Numbered from the stretch's first letter, positions 10,078 to 19,692 are shown. The stretch is DNA of 64,000 nucleotides from Symsagittifera roscoffensis (GCF_963678635.1 NC_087063.1:62913290-62977289), one strand, 5' to 3'. The notes: generated by a model from the letters alone, not told the origin. A program made the numbers and translations.

Positions 10078-13000
10078 TATTGGAAAAACAAAACATAAAT
10101 TCCACATACCACTCAAAAAGGACGCAACGTTCAAAAAACAACGACCGAGTAAAATCCCAGTCCATCTAAGAGATAAATTGGACAAGTTAATGGATGAGTT
10201 AATCCAAGCAGGCATAGTCAGAGAACTAAATGAAAAAGATGATATGAACTCATGGTTCGTAAATCCAGTCATCATTCTTCCAAAAAAAGACTACGTTAAG
10301 TTGGTCTTGGATGCTAGGTATCTAAACTCAATCACAGATACTAGCAATTGTAGTTGGCCATTAGAACCACTACAAGTTCTCATGACCCGAATAAACGGAT
10401 CATACTTCACAAGTAGTGATCTCTCTTGCGCCTACCATCAAGTACCTCTAACAGATGAGGCTCAGAAATTAACAAGCTTTATTGTAGGAGGTAGACAATA
10501 TACCTACCAAGTTGGTTTTTATGGCTTGAAACCACTTCCAAATTTCTTCAGTAAACTAATGAGATATGCCTTCGGACCTCTCATTAAAGAAAAAAAAGTA
10601 ATTACTTACATAGACGACACTCTGTTACAGAGTCAAAGTAAAAATGAAATGTTTGACACAATTCGAGAATATCATTCTCTTTTACGGAAGGCTAACTTAA
10701 AAGCTGCCCCTGATAAAACCTTTTTCTTCCTAAGAAAAGTTAAATTTTTAGGCCATGTTGTCTCTAAAGATGGTCTTTCCCCAATCGCTTCACGAATTGA
10801 TGACATAAAAAGATTGAAATCCCCTGAATCAAAAACAGAAGGCCTAGGAGTATTAGGTGTCATGGGATTCTACAGCACATACATCATCAATTTTCATGTG
10901 GACGCAAAATGTCTATATGAACTAGCAAACAGTAGTGATAAGTTTCAATGGCTACCATGCCATGAAGAAGTTTTTCAAAAACTGAAAGACAAATTCTGTC
11001 ATGATATTTCAAATGCCATACCTGATGTAAACTACCCATTCCACATTCACGCCGACTCCTCAAATGTAGGAACCGGATGTATACTCATCCAAGACTTCCC
11101 TGAAGGGAAAAGAATTGTTTCTGCCAATTCTAGAGTCTTTGATAAAGCTGAGCAGAAAATGTCTACTCAACATCGTGAATTATGTGGAATAATATCTGCT
11201 TTGCAAACCTATGAATTCTACATTATAGGTTCACCCTTTCCTCTATACCTATATTGTGATCACAGACCTATTCTCTTCTTATGGACCAGAAAAGGACAAC
11301 TATCTCATAGATTTTTCAAATATCAAGTCGTATTGACAAAATTCAACAATTTGAAAATAATCTATACTCCAGGTTCAAACCTAGCCTTTCCTGACTTATT
11401 GAGCCGAAATGTGCCCATCGCTGATATCAAAAGATATCAACTAGAACACAAAACTATTCCAAATGATATAAAGTTCATCCTAGACAATGGAGAACAAATA
11501 TGTTATTCAGTACTTCACAAAGATGATAACATATTTCAAAACGATTGCTATCCAGTCATTGCGCAAGTGCAAGGCGGGAAAAAGAAATTAATCAACATAA
11601 GTGACAGAGGAGACTTCAGCATTGAAGATGCTCCAGAATATTTTGAAGAGTCTTGTAGTGCAATTCAAAATATAACAGATTTCTTCCGATTTGGCAAACA
11701 AATCAATCAAATCAAACGACTATCTATACCAGATATAAACGATCAAAACATTTATGAAGAAATTCCAGATGAAGTATCTGCACTTGATGATCCTTTGGAA
11801 AATTCAGAATGGCTTGACTTATATGAAGGCAATGTTGAGAACAACCTTCTCAACGATCTGGTTAAAGCAAAAACTGAGTTTGCTGCCAAAACAAGACCTT
11901 TGAAATTAATCGAACCCCTAAGTCTCCAATCTGAAGAGAATAAATCAGATTCTCTTGAACTGATAGCAAAAATGACCAACTTTGCTAAAGAAGCAAATTT
12001 AGACGTTGAAACAATTATGCAAGAGCAGTGTAACGATCCTGTAATCGTAGATATCAAAAATTGCATAAAGCAAAACGAAAAGCCAGAAAGAAACAAAAAA
12101 AATCCTTATCGTGAAGAAAAAGGGTTAAAAGCCTATATCAGGCAGTTTGAATTATTATTCATTGAAGACCAACATGATCTTCTATGTATTAATGAATATA
12201 ATGATGACTATACTAAGAGTCCAAAAATTTGCTTACCCATCTCCCTAGTGCTAAATTGCTTTGAATTAGCTCATAAGCATCCTCTTAGCGGTCATCACGG
12301 CGAAACAAAAACTTTGGAAATAATTAAAAGATATTTCTATTGGCCCGGACTCTATAAATGGGTCAACATGCTTCTTCATGATTGCCTAGAATGTCAGAAA
12401 AATAAACCTAAACGAAAAGACCTGAATGAAGCTCCATTACAACAATGGGGACAATTAGAAACAATCCCAATGAAAACGATTCACATTGATCATAAAGGTC
12501 CGCTCAGACCATCAAGTCATGGCAAAAACTTTTGCTTAGTTGTGATAGATGCCTTCTCTAGATATCTTCAAGTATATCCATGCACCCATGCAGACTCTAA
12601 GGAAACTATTAAGCTCTTAGAGAAATACATCACAACATTTGGTATTCCACAACAAATTATTCATGATAATGGAAGTGCATTCATGAGTAATGACTTTGCT
12701 CATTGGTCCTCTGAATTGGGAATAACCCTGAGACCAAGAACTACTTACTCGCCTTGGACTAACGGAAAAGTTGAAGTCCAGAATAAACATTTAACCCAGT
12801 ACTTTCGACATTTCTTGAGTACCTCAGGCTCAAACTGGTCTGAATTAACAAATAAATTTGCTTTTGCACATAACACCGCCATTAATTCAAGTACAGGTTA
12901 CACTCCATATGAGATTGTTTTTGGCATAAAACCTCAAGTTCCTCTTAGCCTTAAATTAGGCCTCTACCGCGACCAAAACAAAAGATGTACCTCTGAATTT

Positions 13001-14086
13001 TGCGCTGGTCTCGAAAATCATGCTCATACCGAGCATAAATCAAACAATGAGACCATAGATAGATTTCTAAAAAATCAAATTTCCGCCGAAATATTAAAAA
13101 GGGAAAATGATTTTAAGCTGATTTATAGTAACACCTATACCCATTGCCGCCGCATCACTAATAAGGCCCACATGTTCCGAAATCAATTTAAATTAGGACG
13201 GCCCATAAAAGAAGGAACAAAAGTGTTACTAGAAAATAGATCCAAATCACTATTGAAAAGTCAAAAGCTTTTAAATTTGAGATCTGGACCTTACACCGTA
13301 ATTGAAAAAATCACGGAAGTAACATATGGAATTCAAAATGATTTCACTAACGAAAAAAAGATTGTCCACCGCAATCATATTGTTGAATACTTTCCTAAAG
13401 AACAACAAATGCCCAAGCTACTACAGGAGTACTCTAGTGATTTATTTTCAAGTGATTTTTATGATCATATAACAAATCATCAAATCGACTCTTTCAATAA
13501 ACCGAAACAAGTTGAAAATCTACAATACCAGTTTTGGCCAGTAGTCAACAATGGTTATCAGCAAATGACTGATAATAATCCTACAAATGAGGATCAAAAT
13601 AGAACTATTGTCCAAGATCAATCATTAGATTCAGGCAGAGAAACTATGCATCTAAGAACTTTGTTCGATGCGACTGCGATTGACCAGAATCTTAGACCTA
13701 TTCGAAGTTCAACTCCCTATCCTGCTGATAAAACCCCTAATCCTTCAACTAGTCAATCTAGTAGTTATGGCCACCGCCGCCTACCTAGCCGCAGTATAAG
13801 TCCTAATACTAGTCTCGCAAATGACTTTGGCCGCCGCCACCAAAATATAACAACACAATATAATACTCCCCGTCCTCCTGATTTCCCTCGTTTATCTGAA
13901 TCATCAGAAAGCTTTACTGACGGAAAAAATATTCCTCATAGCTCTCAAGAAAGCTTCTATGAAAATACTCGATCCGCACCTGGATCACTTTCAGAATCTA
14001 AAAAACCTAAACGGACAAATCGTCCTACAAACTTTTATGGAACTACAATTCCATCTAGCATAATTGGCAAATTTAAAAAGAAATAA
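10046..14086 (+). CDS. pol: pol, C-terminal part: reverse transcriptase, RNase H, integrase
   Basis: The frame opens at 10046 and overlaps the previous part by about 30 bases in a +1 frame; sense continues across the junction, so this is one gene with a single-base-type break near 10070. Numbering from Met at 10178: RT with LVLDAR (43), SDLSCAYHQV (D81), FYGLK (114) and catalytic YIDD (144-147). RNase H with D291, E332, D359 and D404. A long acidic linker (about 410-645) follows. Integrase has an HHCC finger (HKHPLSGHH 697-705 and C734, C737), core residues D769, D828 and E864 (exact DD35E spacing) and a GPY module (1035-1037). The last about 220 residues are Ser/Pro/Arg-rich. All catalytic residues are intact. 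Confidence 0.95.
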   Translation, partial: RIKTFILITYDIGKTKHKFHIPLKKDATFKKQRPSKIPVHLRDKLDKLMDELIQAGIVRELNEKDDMNSWFVNPVIILPKKDYVKLVLDARYLNSITDTSNCSWPLEPLQVLMTRINGSYFTSSDLSCAYHQVPLTDEAQKLTSFIVGGRQYTYQVGFYGLKPLPNFFSKLMRYAFGPLIKEKKVITYIDDTLLQSQSKNEMFDTIREYHSLLRKANLKAAPDKTFFFLRKVKFLGHVVSKDGLSPIASRIDDIKRLKSPESKTEGLGVLGVMGFYSTYIINFHVDAKCLYELANSSDKFQWLPCHEEVFQKLKDKFCHDISNAIPDVNYPFHIHADSSNVGTGCILIQDFPEGKRIVSANSRVFDKAEQKMSTQHRELCGIISALQTYEFYIIGSPFPLYLYCDHRPILFLWTRKGQLSHRFFKYQVVLTKFNNLKIIYTPGSNLAFPDLLSRNVPIADIKRYQLEHKTIPNDIKFILDNGEQICYSVLHKDDNIFQNDCYPVIAQVQGGKKKLINISDRGDFSIEDAPEYFEESCSAIQNITDFFRFGKQINQIKRLSIPDINDQNIYEEIPDEVSALDDPLENSEWLDLYEGNVENNLLNDLVKAKTEFAAKTRPLKLIEPLSLQSEENKSDSLELIAKMTNFAKEANLDVETIMQEQCNDPVIVDIKNCIKQNEKPERNKKNPYREEKGLKAYIRQFELLFIEDQHDLLCINEYNDDYTKSPKICLPISLVLNCFELAHKHPLSGHHGETKTLEIIKRYFYWPGLYKWVNMLLHDCLECQKNKPKRKDLNEAPLQQWGQLETIPMKTIHIDHKGPLRPSSHGKNFCLVVIDAFSRYLQVYPCTHADSKETIKLLEKYITTFGIPQQIIHDNGSAFMSNDFAHWSSELGITLRPRTTYSPWTNGKVEVQNKHLTQYFRHFLSTSGSNWSELTNKFAFAHNTAINSSTGYTPYEIVFGIKPQVPLSLKLGLYRDQNKRCTSEFCAGLENHAHTEHKSNNETIDRFLKNQISAEILKRENDFKLIYSNTYTHCRRITNKAHMFRNQFKLGRPIKEGTKVLLENRSKSLLKSQKLLNLRSGPYTVIEKITEVTYGIQNDFTNEKKIVHRNHIVEYFPKEQQMPKLLQEYSSDLFSSDFYDHITNHQIDSFNKPKQVENLQYQFWPVVNNGYQQMTDNNPTNEDQNRTIVQDQSLDSGRETMHLRTLFDATAIDQNLRPIRSSTPYPADKTPNPSTSQSSSYGHRRLPSRSISPNTSLANDFGRRHQNITTQYNTPRPPDFPRLSESSESFTDGKNIPHSSQESFYENTRSAPGSLSESKKPKRTNRPTNFYGTTIPSSIIGKFKKK

Positions 14087-14230
14087 AAACACTAAACCAT
14101 TTATTTGGCCAGCATAATATTTTTTTAAATTCTTTTTATTGGCCTTCTCTTTTTTTCTTTTTCTACTTTATAAATATTTCGTTTCTAATAAAAGCACAAA
14201 ACACCAAAAATAACATGTTAATAAATAAAT
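14087..14230. other. Convergent 3' region of pol and the antisense gene
   Basis: A/T-rich spacer with AATAAA-type signals in both directions: CTAATAAAAG at about 14185 on the + strand and TTTATT (AATAAA on the minus strand) near 14098 and 14134. It would serve as 3' UTR for both transcripts. Confidence 0.4.
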
Positions 14231-14926
14231 TTAAAAATAACTTTTATAAATATGAGATTTAATATCTGAGTACGCTTTCATAAGTTTTAATGCCGCCATC
14301 TTTTCTAACGAGTTTTCCGCGGCCCTACTCAGGCTCCTCACTGCAAACTGCAGCGCTGAGTACGGCCGCCACCAAGCTTGATAAATCTCCTCCAGCATAA
14401 TCTCAAGCTCTATTTTCCGTCTAAACTCTGCCTCCGCCACTGGCTTTTTGAAGAATTCTTCTTGAAACTAAAACAAATTTATATAGTATTTCTATGTTGC
14501 CATGCCACTTGAAAAAAAAAAATTTTTTTTATTACTTTTAAAATTGAGTGTATTGTAAAATAAACTTACATCCTCCCCAAAGAATAAGGACAAAAAGTCC
14601 ATTGTCTCTTGGGAAACCACATGGTTTCCACTCCATGGGCTCCGAATTTTCTTCGTGAAGCACCTACTTTGAATCGAGCCCAGCTCAAACAGTTCGTCAG
14701 TATTCAGGACCGGATACTTGAATATGTAACTCCGGTCCATAAATATCATGAACTCCATGGGTGTCAGATTAGCACCCTTCTCGACTAAATCGTCGTATAT
14801 TCCCACTCTTCTCTCAACTTCCTTGTCCTCCAGCAAGGCTTCGTGTTTAAAATCCAACTCATCCCGCAAGTTCAAAAACTTCTCGGGGAAGTCCACCAGA
14901 TTGTCTTCAGGCTCGATATAACTCAT
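14231..14926 (-). CDS. Antisense two-exon accessory gene inside the retroelement
   Basis: Unrecognised protein, predicted 197 residues. Exon 1 is 14926-14570 (119 codons, ATG in context AAAAATGAG). The intron 14569-14468 (102 nt) starts GTAAGTTT and ends TTTGTTTTAG. Exon 2 is 14467-14231 (78 codons plus TAA). The intron is phase 0 and removing it keeps the frame open, while reading through it gives a low-quality K/N/F-rich tail and a stop. Exon 1 is acidic near the N terminus (IEPEDNLVDFPEKF); exon 2 begins with charged helix-like sequence (AEAEFRRKIELEIMLEEIYQ). It lies tail to tail with pol and head to head with env. Antisense ORFs are rare in LTR elements; I know no family for this one. 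Confidence 0.65.
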
Positions 14927-15442
14927 TTTTCAAGAAAGCAAAAATTTTTAAAAATACTGAGATAACAGATGAAGTTTAAACGGAAAGCAAACAAATGATG
15001 TTGCTTTTAGTCCTCTTTTATGAAGAGATGTTTTTTTCATTTTCCTCCTCCAATAAGGAAGGGGAATGCAGTTGTTAAAAATAACATCAGCATAAACGAA
15101 TGATTATCATTCCACTGCTAGATCTCAACAAATCAAAACTAAGTGGAAAAACCACGACATTAAGCCAGAGTGGAAAAACCACAAAACGAATGGCGAATGA
15201 ATTACGACTTAAAAAGAGTCACTTCCGAAAGACGCCGAATAACAACGGCCAATCAGAGCTTAGATTTGCAAAAAAGCAAAAACAGCCTTTAAAAACTAAC
15301 TGATATACAGTTGTTTTCATTCTTGCTCAATTCCACATCTTTCATTCAAATCCTCCTCTCTCTCTCCAAAATATAAAATCTGCTGAATTCCTCAACAAAA
15401 ATTGAAATCTAACTCAGATTTCCCTTCACAAAAATCCACAAA
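14927..15442. promoter_or_regulatory. Bidirectional promoter-like spacer between antisense gene and env
   Basis: No convincing gene. It holds several dense symmetrical motifs: a perfect 15-bp palindrome GAATGATTATCATTC (15098-15112), two copies of GTGGAAAAACCAC (15143-15155 and 15170-15182, each a 4-bp inverted repeat, 27 bp apart), a CCAAT box GGCCAATCAG (15247-15256), and a TTTAAAA stretch near 15290 followed by initiator-like TTCATTC. On the minus strand CATAAAAG near 15020 could serve as a TATA-like box for the antisense gene. A short + ORF at 15100-15303 is probably chance. Confidence 0.5.
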
Positions 15443-17751
15443 ATGACAAATCCAAATAGTGAAATAGAGGAAGGTGAACTAATGGACCAAGATCCTGTTC
15501 TAACCACTCTCGAGGAAATGCTTAAAGTAAGTACTTTTAAAAATTATTCTACTATCATTCACCACCAAAAAATAAATTTGCAAAAAATTTATTTGGTTGG
15601 TCTTTTAACTCTAATGATACTTTCGAATCAAACCTCAGCATTTGATCCGAAAGAACAATTATATGCAAATACTGCAAATAATCTTCGGGTTGCTCATTAT
15701 GATTGTCAACTAATGACTTCTAACAAAATGTTCTCTCTAAATAAAGTAGCACCTTGCAAAGTCCAACCAGAAAATATTAAAGTAGCCCATGCTTATGTTA
15801 CTCTATATCAGAGACATTATCGCACAAAAGTAAATGCGACAATGTGTCGAATCAAACACCAATCAATGCGTTGGTTTTGCGATTCTTTTGATTCGAGTGG
15901 TATTGACGCTCGACAAAATATGATCACTACTGATCTCCACTTATCTGCCAATGAATGTAAATTGGCCGCCGACAGAGGTTATCTTAACCTAGGCTATGCT
16001 AGTATTGGAAATATCCCTTTCAAATTTAATGTTAAAACAGTAACTAATGCCCATGTTGACAAAGTTGACGGCAAACATCATAACGAATGTGATGGCCGTT
16101 CTTGGATTAAATTGGACACTTTTGAAACTTACATGCAAAATGTAACTCTGACTGTTAACCTCAAAGATGGAACAGTCAATAATTGGCAAAACATTCCTTT
16201 GCCCTGTCCAGTGTCTGAAAATGGATGTGAAACAACATCCTTAGACGCTTTTGCTTATACTTGGGAAGAACCCAACAATTGCATTTTCACTGTTTTAAAC
16301 AGATTTCCGGCTAAAATGATTCAAAACGAAGAATCATACTACATAATTAAAGGCGATTCTAGCCCATCTATTCATTCTACCCATACAAGGGATTCTCAAA
16401 AATTTATTTACAGGTGATGAATAAACCGCAATCTCTTTGTGGTCATCCCAGAATAGTGTATCCAACTTCATATGATTCACTTTTTATTGCATACACTGAC
16501 GGTTTCAATATGGATACTGGAATCCAAGTTAAACCAACCCCAGAAACGGGAACTATTCATAATGCCGGCCAACCAAATTCTACTTTTCTCACATTAAGTG
16601 ATGATTCGCCGCCACTCCAATTTTCAAGTCATCAAATTGACTACGAAGCTCATATAGGTACCAAATTGGACTATATTCTTTTTTATAGCTTCTACATGCT
16701 CAGAACGGCCGAGTTAGCCCTTCTGCAAAATCAATGTGAGCTAGAACGCTCCTCAATATTAAATACTTTAATGCTTTCGCTTGAAAGCCCACGTTTGGCT
16801 GGCTATATTCTAACCAAAAACCGCTCTATGTTCTTAGAGACCAATGGCAATGTTGCCTGGCTCTATCATTGTCCAAAATTTTATTCACCTTTGCAATTAA
16901 TGGATGAATGCTATAATCGCATTCCCATTATGTATAAGGAAAACATTCGATTTGTCGATCCAATTACGCGACAAACTTTTCAGTCGGCAGATCTACAAGA
17001 CTGCTCCGACAAACATTCGAATCTCTTTCAATTAGATGTTGATGATGATAAGTCCTGGATTGAATTAACCCCTCAAATTACAAGGGTTACAGGACCACAT
17101 CTCTTTAAACCAAAAGAGATAATTCAAAAGATTAAGCATTCTCTAGCCTCTAGCCAAGGCGCTTCAATCTACACTTATGCTCAAATGCAAAAATTCTGGA
17201 ATATGATTTCCGATAATTCAGAGATGAAAGGAATACTGCAAAAAGTATCCAGGTCCTTTCTAAATGCTAAAAAAATTTTCTTCAAAGACTCATACAGCCC
17301 GCTAGGCTCTTCCCAAACAATTTATTTGGACTATCTCATCTCTCCAAACTTTTGGAAAAACGAATACACCCGTATATTCGGGAAAGTACAATACTATTTA
17401 GAAAAATGCGGAATAGTCTTCGCCTCTTTTCTATTTGTGAAATTCATACTAGATTGGCTAGTATTCATAATAAAGGCTATGCATATTCACAAAATCACCG
17501 GCCGCTCACTACATTTTGGCAAAGTATTACTTGCCGCTTCATACAATATACTTTTCACTTCCATAGTGACCTCAATTTTCACTCAAGATGAGCAAGCTGA
17601 AAAAATAGAACAAGAATGTGATCAGAAAATACAAGCCCCTCTTTTAGAGGAAATTGATAAAATAAACCAGGATCGCATGTATCCTCAAATCCAATTAACA
17701 AGTTTTGAGAGAAGAACTCAAAACTTGGATCACCCAACAAACCCAGTCTAA
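15443..17751 (+). pseudogene. env: env: membrane glycoprotein, one frame break
   Basis: Two overlapping ORFs form one gene of about 770 residues. The first (15443-16417) has an acidic leader (MTNPNSEIEEGELMDQDP), a hydrophobic signal at residues 50-61 with likely cleavage after TSA (66), many cysteines and NxS/T sites. The second frame is open from 16363, reads QVMNKPQSLCGHP and ends at 17751; the switch is -1, between 16363 and 16411. Later landmarks are NRSMFLETNGNVAWLYHCP and DECYNRIPIMY, then a transmembrane segment (about residues 332-356 of the second ORF), a second hydrophobic stretch (369-389) and a cytoplasmic tail. The pattern resembles glycoproteins I associate with arthropod Gypsy elements and possibly with Jingchuvirales; this is from memory, not a search. 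Confidence 0.75.
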
Positions 17752-17772
17752 TAAAAAATTCTACTGTTCTAG
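15527..17772 (+). other. Predicted alternative intron joining the env leader to the 3' ORF
   Basis: The donor CTTAAA|GTAAGTA at 15526/15527 follows codon 28 of the env leader, in phase 0. The acceptor CTACTGTTCTAG ends at 17772, and the sequence from 17773 is open in phase 0 and runs straight into the ATG of the 3' ORF at 17794. The spliced product would have 287 residues. The intron would be 2,246 nt and removes nearly all of env. This is inferred from splice signals and matching phase only. Confidence 0.5.
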
Positions 17773-17793
17773 GATATACCAACTGATTCAACT

Positions 17794-18552
17794 ATGAACA
17801 CAACACTTGATGACGACTTGAGAGATTTTGAAGATCTTCTCTCACTCCTGCCACCAACCGATCCACTGGACTCGCAGATTTCAGCACTCACTCAACAACC
17901 AACTGTTTCTTCTACTACAACACCCACTGCAAAACCGACCTCAACACGATCCTTCGTTGAGCCACTACTTCAAACTAGTTCAGCTGTCCCAATAACTACA
18001 GCATCACAGCCACCACCCCTAAAAATTTCACCCCCTGATTTTCAAATACCCCTGGTTCCCTCGAATTCTAAAATTAAAAAACGGACCCAGATTGTAAGAC
18101 CATATAAGATACTAACGGCAAATACGCCGGTATCAACTTCTCATTGTCCAATGACCATTAGGCGACAGCCCTTGCACCCCACTGAAATAAACACTAGATT
18201 ACATATTCAGTTAGAAAGGGAACGATACATTAATTCTAAAAGCAATCCTGGCTTCGATATGGATCTCAATTATGCTTTGAATCCATTAATCAATCGTTTT
18301 AAATTAGAAGCTTATCACCCTATAAAAAAAATGTATTCCATAACTAATTCCCTTCTTGAATATCAAAAAATCTATGTCCCAGCAAAGTATCTGACAGCAA
18401 AATTACAAACCCCCCAGTTAGATGACTATACTGAGCAAATTCAGCGCAGTCATATCCATGAAACGCACCAAATCCGGGAGCTGAAAAAGCAAATCCACAA
18501 TTTGAAAACAAAAAATCAACAACTTATAGCCCGGTTGGAAGGAAAATTGTAA
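17794..18552 (+). CDS. 3' accessory ORF, acidic N terminus and coiled-coil C terminus
   Basis: Unrecognised 252-residue protein after env (42 bases after its stop, same frame). It starts with an acidic, leucine-rich stretch (LDDDLRDFEDLLSLLPP), followed by a Ser/Thr/Pro-rich region (about 30-85), a basic patch (KIKKRTQIVRPYK, near 95-107), a middle region, and a C-terminal heptad-like charged helix (about residues 205-250: HQIRELKKQIHNL). Acidic leucine-rich segments of this kind are common in transcriptional activators, and with the basic patch and coiled coil a regulatory role is possible but unproven. It may be translated as a 287-residue form after splicing from 15526. No homologue is known to me. 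Confidence 0.65.
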   Translation: MNTTLDDDLRDFEDLLSLLPPTDPLDSQISALTQQPTVSSTTTPTAKPTSTRSFVEPLLQTSSAVPITTASQPPPLKISPPDFQIPLVPSNSKIKKRTQIVRPYKILTANTPVSTSHCPMTIRRQPLHPTEINTRLHIQLERERYINSKSNPGFDMDLNYALNPLINRFKLEAYHPIKKMYSITNSLLEYQKIYVPAKYLTAKLQTPQLDDYTEQIQRSHIHETHQIRELKKQIHNLKTKNQQLIARLEGKL

Positions 18553-19066
18553 GAAATTTATCCTTTTATTTAAGCATTTATTCTTTCGCTTTATATAGCT
18601 ATGTAGTATAGCTATTAATTTCCTTTTAACAATTTTGACTTTTATAAAAAACAAAAAACACAAAAAAATACCCCCTTTGTATGAACCAGTCCTCCCCTTA
18701 TTACGCGTGTGGACAGACTTCACATACTTCAGGAAGAAAAGGAGACTTCGGAAAAAGAATGTTTAAGGAATAAAACTAACTTTCAAACTTTTGAGAAACA
18801 GATAATTTTGATGTATTTAATTTTATAGTTAAATCCCTTGGTTGTGTAAACTCTATTTTGATTTATAAATGTAACTGATGTGTTTATATTCATTCAAGTC
18901 TGACTCAAAGTATCAGTTGTTCAAAAACATCTGCTACCTGTAATACCAACAAACTATTGAACCAACTTTATGAGATTGAAAGAAAGAGCTTCGATTGATC
19001 AACAATTACCCCACTATTCAAGTAAAAGTAATAAAAATAAAAAATTCAGTTTTTTTCCTTCTCCAA
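18553..19066 (+). other. Untranslated 3' region of the retroelement
   Basis: A/T-rich. No ORF of note. It contains a possible imperfect hairpin around 18678-18727 (GTATGAACCAGTCC pairing loosely with GGACAGACTTCACATAC around an ACGCGTG loop). Otherwise nothing recognised. Confidence 0.4.
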
Positions 19067-19081
19067 ATAGGAGGATGGATA
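19067..19081 (+). other. Polypurine tract
   Basis: AATAGGAGGATGGATA lies directly before the 3' LTR; the purine run AGGAGGATGGA is the expected plus-strand primer site, with one T interrupting it. Confidence 0.65.
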
Positions 19082-19692
19082 TGTTCTGATTTCAAATAGA
19101 AACAGAAACATGAATTATTTTATTGCGTTCACAAAATGTGACGCCGCCGCCACCACCAAAAGAAATATGCTTTTATTCCCTTGCAAAAGGAAGGGAAATG
19201 CTATTGGAATAATTCGTATAACGTTTTAAGCATTGAGAATTGAAACGACTATTCTCATTCAATACGAATATTAACGATTCCTCTCGTAAAATACGAGCAT
19301 ACGAAACCTTCTTCTCGTAAAATACGAATGTACGAATAAATAATACGAAGTTAAAAGAAACTTCTCATTTGATACGAAAAGTGGCGTGATTTCCCAATCT
19401 GAGTATAAATAGAAGCTCAAAACTACGGGAATTCATTCCAACAATATCTCTTCTAACACCAACACCACCCTCTTCTACCACCCCAACCAATCTCTAAAAA
19501 AATATCTCTAATCTCACCGTTAAAATAGATATTGAGTCAAAAGGCAACTTGCTGTAAATTCATACTAACTTCTTTTTTTAATAAAAAATTTCTCAGCGAA
19601 TTTTAGATTTACTTTCTAAGATAGAAAGTAGAAAGGACCCTTTATTCCTAGCAAGCGTTTTGTCCGACGTCTATAGTATTGCTAGCGTAATA
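19082..19692 (+). repeat. 3' LTR (611 bp)
   Basis: Same length and content as the 5' LTR, including the TATA box (19404-19411), the palindrome (19283-19297) and AATAAA (19580-19585). Four substitutions separate the two LTRs (about 0.65 percent), and no indel was seen. Confidence 0.95.

Larger units (their letters stand above)
6107..19692 (+). mobile_element. Gypsy-type LTR retroelement with env, macrodomain and accessory genes (13.6 kb)
   Basis: A full-length element bounded by two direct 611-bp LTRs and flanked by CTGC on both sides (ACTGC if the terminal A is counted as target). Order: 5' LTR, primer binding site, gag, -1 frameshift signal, protease-macrodomain, RT-RNase H-integrase, antisense two-exon gene, promoter-like spacer, env, 3' ORF, purine tract, 3' LTR. 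RT before integrase and the DD35E integrase with a GPY module place it in Ty3/Gypsy (Metaviridae). It is much longer than the common 5-8 kb because of the macrodomain, accessory genes and env. The LTRs differ at only four bases, so insertion was recent. Three coding breaks (about 7440, 10070 and 16370-16410) make this copy probably defective, unless they are assembly indels. Confidence 0.95.

Noticed and set aside
15100-15303. 67-codon + strand ORF in the divergent spacer
   Set aside because: Basic low-complexity peptide overlapping palindromic motifs; no support beyond openness.
15526-16413. Alternative splice from the env leader donor to the acceptor-like TTTATTTACAG at 16413
   Set aside because: In phase, but it would delete the signal peptide and half the ectodomain; considered less likely than the acceptor at 17772.
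16414-17751. Independent gene starting with GTG/ATG at 16414
   Set aside because: Env sense continues upstream in this frame to about 16363 and the first env ORF lacks a membrane anchor, so a frame break in one gene explains it better.
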